Shown here: one piece after another, positions 8,501 through 10,089 of the stretch
Layout of the letters: each line of letters begins with the position of its first letter
Numbering within the stretch: the stretch's first letter is position 1
Origin: Cochliopodium minus
Taxonomy: Eukaryota > Discosea > Himatismenida > Cochliopodiidae
DNA: 10,089 bases
Assembly (NCBI GenBank): GCA_024220525.1
Contig: JAMYWO010000668.1
Span: 1 to 10,089, forward strand
Direction of reading: 5' to 3'
Notes under the pieces: generated by a model
The model's input: the letters and a program-made list of their open reading frames with translations, nothing else
Told to the model about the DNA's origin: nothing
Database searches by the model: none
Program-made: the position numbers and the translations under genes

Positions 8501-9847
8501 ATCATTTTAATTTTTAATTTATTATTCATATATTTTTAATTTTTAATTTACATTTAATTTATTTTTCAAAATTTTTTGTTTAAAATTAATTGAAAAAAAA
8601 AATTTATTTTTTAATTTTTTAAACTTATTTTTTTAAAATTTCAAGATTTTACCTAACATTATCACCAGTGACCATAATATTTCTTATTTTTGCCTTCGAA
8701 AGCCTGGAAAGAATAGAAGAAGTGATGGGCTTCAATCGGTTCTCCAAAATAAAAAACCCCAAAAAAGTCAAATCTTTTTCAATGTCTTTTCGGACAACAT
8801 TGGACATTTCGTCTTCGTGTACACCACTTATTTTTTTGTAGGCGATGCCCAACACTCTGTAGCCTTGCGCGGTGTATTGGGAGAGAACTTCTTCGAAATC
8901 TTTTGGGATGGTTTCTCCCAGGCAGAGTTCTTTTATTTTTTCTGGTGATCCTTTGCAATAGCACTCCAAAAAGTTTTCGTTTTCTTTCAAAAAATAAAAT
9001 AAATAATTAAAAAAAATGTTAAAAAAAAGTTTAAAAAAATTTTCTTATTTTAATTTTAATTTTTAAAGAATTAATATTCTAAATAAATGCAAATTCTTTA
9101 TTTTTATTATTTTTTTTTTTTCCTTTTTTTAAATCATTTTTTAAATTTTATTTTTTATTTATTTTTTTAAAATAATTTAAAAAAATTTTGTAACCTTTAC
9201 TAACTTTGACGAATACGCTCATTCTTTGAAGTTCGGACAAGAATTCGAACCTTTTCAAAATCTCTATGTTGGTACCACAATCCGTATTCTTGATGTTGGT
9301 GTTGCAAGAGTCGGACTCATTTTCCCCAATATATTTCCATTTTGTTGATTCAAACATTTTAACATCTTTTTTTTTGAAATTAAAAATAAATTGGATAAAA
9401 AATGTCAAAAAAAAAAAATCAAAAAAAAAATTAATAAATATTAAATGGAATTTTTAAATAAATAAAAAATTTTGGTAAAAAAGAAAAAATATTTTAAATA
9501 CTTTAAAACAAAAATATACTGAAATCAAAAAAAAATAAAAAAAATAAAAAATAAAAATAAAATAAATAAAAATAAATAAAAATAAAACCAAAAAAATTCT
9601 AAAATTAAAAATATTTTTTCTCTTTTTACCCAATGGATCACCTATGAATTTTCCATTTAATCTTACCAAAGAATGACAACTTGCCAATAATTTTTTTTGC
9701 TGAAAGGGAGATTCCAGAGTGTTGGTCCTCTCTTCCATAAACTGCCCATCCATTGCGCATCTCAGACCTAAAACATCCAAGCTGTCTTCTGTCAATGTAC
9801 CAGTTTTGTCAAAGCACATTACATCCACTCTCCCCGAAGGATTTAAC
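5316..9847 (-). CDS. P5B-type P-type ATPase (ATP13A/Ypk9 family), C-terminal 705 residues, 13 exons, 5' end outside window
   Basis: P5B ATPases are ATP-driven membrane pumps; characterised members export polyamines from late endosomes, lysosomes or vacuoles. Seen in the joined exons: DKTGTLTED with the phosphorylated Asp at residue 13, GDPLD and LQRMSV of the nucleotide-binding domain, KGSPE, LSQYTAQGYRV, MVTGDN, FARMKPFQK, the hinge GDGANDCGALK, then FKYMALYS and six hydrophobic C-terminal segments (M5-M10). TLTED rather than TLTSD, with KGSPE, favours P5B over P5A. The exons are 9630-9847, 9201-9365 (or 9195-9365), 8653-8983, 8193-8354, 7756-8001, 7395-7558, 7134-7161, 7045-7072, 6969-6996, 6360-6587, 5918-6068, 5629-5780 and 5316-5533. 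All introns are GT-AG with matching phases, and the sum is a whole number of codons. The actuator domain and the first membrane helices must lie beyond the right edge. Orthology to one of ATP13A2-5 cannot be decided, so no symbol is given. Confidence 0.95.
5629..5780 (-). CDS. P5B ATPase exon 12: M8 region, GKPFRKAIYSN
   Basis: The exon completes Trp and reads YVPISPFGV, a short lumenal loop, then the hydrophobic TLFLFANFQYILLIFSFSIG and KPFRKAIYSN. The last string matches the family's (G)xPFRxPxYTN. The acceptor is TTTTAG at 5782-5781 and the donor GTAAAATT at 5628, phase 1. The lumenal loop is shorter than in animal ATP13A2. Confidence 0.93.
5918..6068 (-). CDS. P5B ATPase exon 11: M7 region
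   Basis: After the split Met codon (A|TG) the exon reads ARTEANDELSKEKPAETLLS, then a hydrophobic segment containing LIGQLLLIITFQLSMWYLLI, and ends QKW. This matches the cytosolic loop between M6 and M7 (SRT...RPP..LLS in relatives) and the seventh membrane helix. The acceptor is ATCAG at 6070-6069 and the donor GTAAAATT at 5917, phase 2, splitting Trp. Confidence 0.92.
6360..6587 (-). CDS. P5B ATPase exon 10: REGRCAL, M5 and M6
   Basis: The exon reads VAAPFTSRIQNIGSVD, then LLREGRCALITS, FKYMALYSMIQF (M5), and LGDWQFLWIDLFVVFP (M6). Order and spacing match P5B pumps, in which M5 and M6 help line the transport path. The acceptor is ATTTAG at 6589-6588 and the donor GTATTAAT at 6359, phase 1. 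Confidence 0.95.
6588..6968 (-). other. P5B ATPase intron 9, the longest in the gene (381 nt)
   Basis: The intron runs from GTAATAAT to ATTTAG and is T-rich on the plus strand. It contains no exon, because the protein reads EAS to VAAPFTS without a gap across it. Confidence 0.9.
6969..6996 (-). CDS. P5B ATPase microexon 9 (28 nt): LSLADGEAS
   Basis: The exon encodes LSLADGEAS plus one base, matching the P5B string GISLxxAEAS that follows the hinge. The acceptor is AATAG at 6998-6997 and the donor GTAATAAT at 6968, phase 1. The next exon supplies TT to complete Val, then AAPFTS, as in the family. Confidence 0.94.
7045..7072 (-). CDS. P5B ATPase microexon 8 (28 nt): CGALKTADVG
   Basis: The exon completes Cys and encodes GALKTADVG, which continues the hinge motif. 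The acceptor is GTGAAAG at 7074-7073 and the donor GTAAAAAA at 7044, phase 0. The preceding intron is 61 nt and the following one 48 nt, the two shortest in the gene. Confidence 0.94.
7134..7161 (-). CDS. P5B ATPase microexon 7 (28 nt): MCGDGAND
   Basis: This tiny exon carries MCGDGAND, the core of the P-type hinge motif whose Asp residues help bind Mg2+. The acceptor is TTTCCTAG at 7163-7162, with the most pyrimidine-rich acceptor of the gene. The donor is GTAATTTT at 7133, phase 2, splitting the Cys codon TG|T. Its identity is secured by an uninterrupted protein match across both junctions. Confidence 0.95.
7286..7390. repeat. Degenerate T-rich repeat (TTTTTTA-like) in intron 6
   Basis: This is an irregular run of ATTTTT and TTTTTTA units. 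It is the same heptamer theme as the PPR introns but in the opposite orientation, so the transcript would be A-rich here. Confidence 0.7.
7395..7558 (-). CDS. P5B ATPase exon 6: ITGPAF to FARMKPFQK
   Basis: The exon reads FVDIAITGPAFKFL, then VLKCNIFARMKPFQKASM and ends KDFTVG. These correspond to the family strings (L/V)SGPxF, VFARMxPxQK and CVGMCGDG. The acceptor is TTTTTAG at 7560-7559. The donor is GTAAAATA at 7394, phase 1, splitting the Gly codon before MCGDG. Confidence 0.95.
7571..7641. repeat. 18-bp minisatellite, four copies
   Basis: The unit is ATGATTAAAAAAAATAAA. Copies start at 7571, 7589, 7607 and 7625, and the last is one A shorter. It lies in ATPase intron 5, next to the exon 6 acceptor. 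Confidence 0.93.
7756..8001 (-). CDS. P5B ATPase exon 5: low-complexity acidic insert
   Basis: These 82 codons have no clear family match and are rich in Asn, Asp, Ser, Lys and Phe, including DDDDEES. They lie between the ARECKLV segment and the ITGPAF segment, where animal ATP13A2 also has a variable linker, but exons 4 and 5 together make it roughly twice as long. The frame is open throughout, and flanking phases (phase 2 in, phase 2 out) fit both neighbours. The acceptor is TATAG at 8003-8002 and the donor GTTAAAAA at 7755. Because both flanking phases are 2 and the length is 246 nt (82 codons), skipping this exon would keep the frame. Confidence 0.85.
8031..8107. repeat. 11-bp tandem array, seven copies
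   Basis: The unit is TTAATTAATTT, repeated seven times without change. It fills much of ATPase intron 4, just upstream in transcript terms of the exon 5 acceptor. Each unit includes the palindrome TTAATTAA. Confidence 0.95.
8193..8354 (-). CDS. P5B ATPase exon 4: TALSVAREC segment and linker
   Basis: After the split Arg codon the exon reads TALSVARECKLVNPKN, the normal continuation of TGDN in P5B pumps. A weakly conserved linker rich in Asn, Lys and Gln follows. The acceptor is CAAAG at 8356-8355 and the donor GTTATTAA at 8192, phase 2. Confidence 0.92.
8401..8578. repeat. 89-bp direct tandem duplication in intron 3
   Basis: Copies at 8401-8489 and 8490-8578 are colinear without gaps and differ at three positions by direct comparison (copy 2 bases 8503, 8521 and 8578). 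The low divergence suggests a fairly recent duplication. Confidence 0.93.
8653..8983 (-). CDS. P5B ATPase exon 3: KGSPE to MVTGDN
   Basis: The exon encodes about 110 residues. In order these are NFLECYCKGSPEKIKELC (N domain), DFEEVLSQYTAQGYRVLGIA, DLTFLGFFILENRLKP, and IRNIMVTGDNVR at the start of the second half of the P domain. The acceptor AG is at 8985-8984. The donor is GTAAAATC at 8652 in phase 2, splitting the Arg codon AG|A. This is the longest exon and one of the more GC-rich, with 25 of 60 bases G or C at 8701-8760. Confidence 0.95.
9201..9365 (-). CDS. P5B ATPase exon 2: N domain, LQRMSV motif
   Basis: The exon reads DVKMFESTKWKYI, then a Ser/Asn/Thr-containing linker, then FEFLSELQRMSVFVK, which matches the P5B nucleotide-binding domain. 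The acceptor is AAAAAAAG at 9367-9366. Two donors fit: GTAAAG at 9200 (exon end 9201) or GTTACA at 9194 (exon end 9195). Both are phase 1 and both join exon 3 in frame, differing by two residues. I chose 9201 because GTAAA is the commonest donor in this gene. Confidence 0.9.
9630..9847 (-). CDS. P5B ATPase exon 1 in window: phosphorylation site
   Basis: This exon encodes about 72 residues, including VDVMCFDKTGTLTED, the site of the catalytic phospho-aspartate, and ends in GKFIGDPL at the start of the N domain. The acceptor is AAAG before 9847 and leaves one base completing a codon (phase 2). The donor is GTAAAAAG at 9629 (phase 1). The next exon completes G|AT to Asp, giving the family string GDPLD. 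Upstream to the window edge there is only AT repeat, so the preceding exon is outside. Confidence 0.95.
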
Positions 9848-10089
9848 CTTTATAATAATTTTTAAAATATTTTTAATTTTTAGATTTTTTTACTTTGTTT
9901 TTTTAAATTAATTATTTTGACACTTTTTATTTTATTTATTTTATTTATTTTATTTATTTTATTTATTTTATTTATTTTGTTTATTTTGTTTATTTTATTT
10001 ATTTTTTAAGTTTTTTAAAAATATTTATTTTTATTTTTTATTTTTACTTTTATTTTTTAATTTTATTTTTATTTTTATTTTTATTTTTA
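9848..10089 (-). other. Partial P5B ATPase intron running off the right edge
   Basis: Only AT-rich repeats are present upstream of the phosphorylation-site exon, ending in the acceptor TATAAAG at 9848. The donor lies outside the window. Confidence 0.8.
9930..10005. repeat. 9-bp tandem array near TTTTATTTA
   Basis: About eight units of a 9-bp period are seen, two of them carrying TTTTGTTTA. It lies in the partial intron upstream of the phosphorylation-site exon. The limits are approximate. Confidence 0.85.

Noticed and set aside
9454-9828. A single continuous frame from DKTGT to a hydrophobic tail
   Set aside because: After GDPL the frame enters intron sequence at a GTAAAAAG donor. The hydrophobic tail is translated intron, not a membrane helix.
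5316-9847. Ciliate-type code with TAA and TAG read as Gln
   Set aside because: Gln is encoded by CAA or CAG in the conserved exons, no in-frame TAA or TAG occurs in them, and TAA ends the ATPase at the expected place.
9630-9847. P5A (Spf1/ATP13A1) rather than P5B assignment
   Set aside because: P5A pumps have TLTSD after DKTG. This protein has TLTED with KGSPE and the P5B hinge and C-terminal motifs.
1-10089. CRISPR array, tRNA, rRNA, insertion sequence or new defence-type system
   Set aside because: Tandem repeats here are directly adjacent without unique spacers, no cloverleaf or rRNA core was seen, and no transposase or linked gene cluster is present.

Overview
The window is nuclear DNA from a very AT-rich microbial eukaryote. 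Conserved proteins are broken into short exons separated by GT-AG introns made almost only of A and T. Sample 60-base stretches give 25 G+C in an ATPase exon (8701-8760), 2 in an intron (8401-8460) and about 12 in the gap between genes (4621-4680). No in-frame TAA, TAG or TGA falls inside the conserved exons, and TAA ends the ATPase where the family is expected to end. This points to the standard genetic code rather than a Gln-reassigned ciliate code. The species cannot be named from this. P5B ATPases are known from animals, fungi and many protists but not land plants, so candidates include AT-rich protists, dictyostelid-like amoebae and anaerobic gut fungi.

All recognisable genes lie on the minus strand, so they read from high to low coordinates. 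From 9847 to 5316 lie thirteen exons of a P5B-type P-type ATPase (ATP13A/Ypk9 family), from the phosphorylated-aspartate motif to the stop codon. The N-terminal part lies beyond the right edge. Intron phases agree at every junction, and the model gives 705 residues (or 707 with an alternative donor). The hinge motif is spread over three consecutive exons of exactly 28 nt.

From about 5315 to 2094 lies a less extreme region with two small unassigned reading frames on the minus strand (3764-3501 and 3047-2658). The second starts with a stretch resembling a mitochondrial presequence. It could be its own gene or, less certainly, the 5' exon of the gene that follows.

From 2093 down to the left edge lie four exons of a pentatricopeptide repeat (PPR) protein with eight to nine helical repeats. 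Its 3' end is outside the window and its true start is unresolved. PPR proteins usually bind organellar RNA; P5B ATPases usually act in late endosomal or lysosomal membranes as polyamine exporters. Nothing shows that the two work together. Their shared orientation is the only link.

The introns hold several distinct tandem repeats (7, 9, 11, 18 and 89 bp units). I found no CRISPR array, tRNA, rRNA, insertion sequence or convincing promoter, and no evidence for a new multi-gene system.
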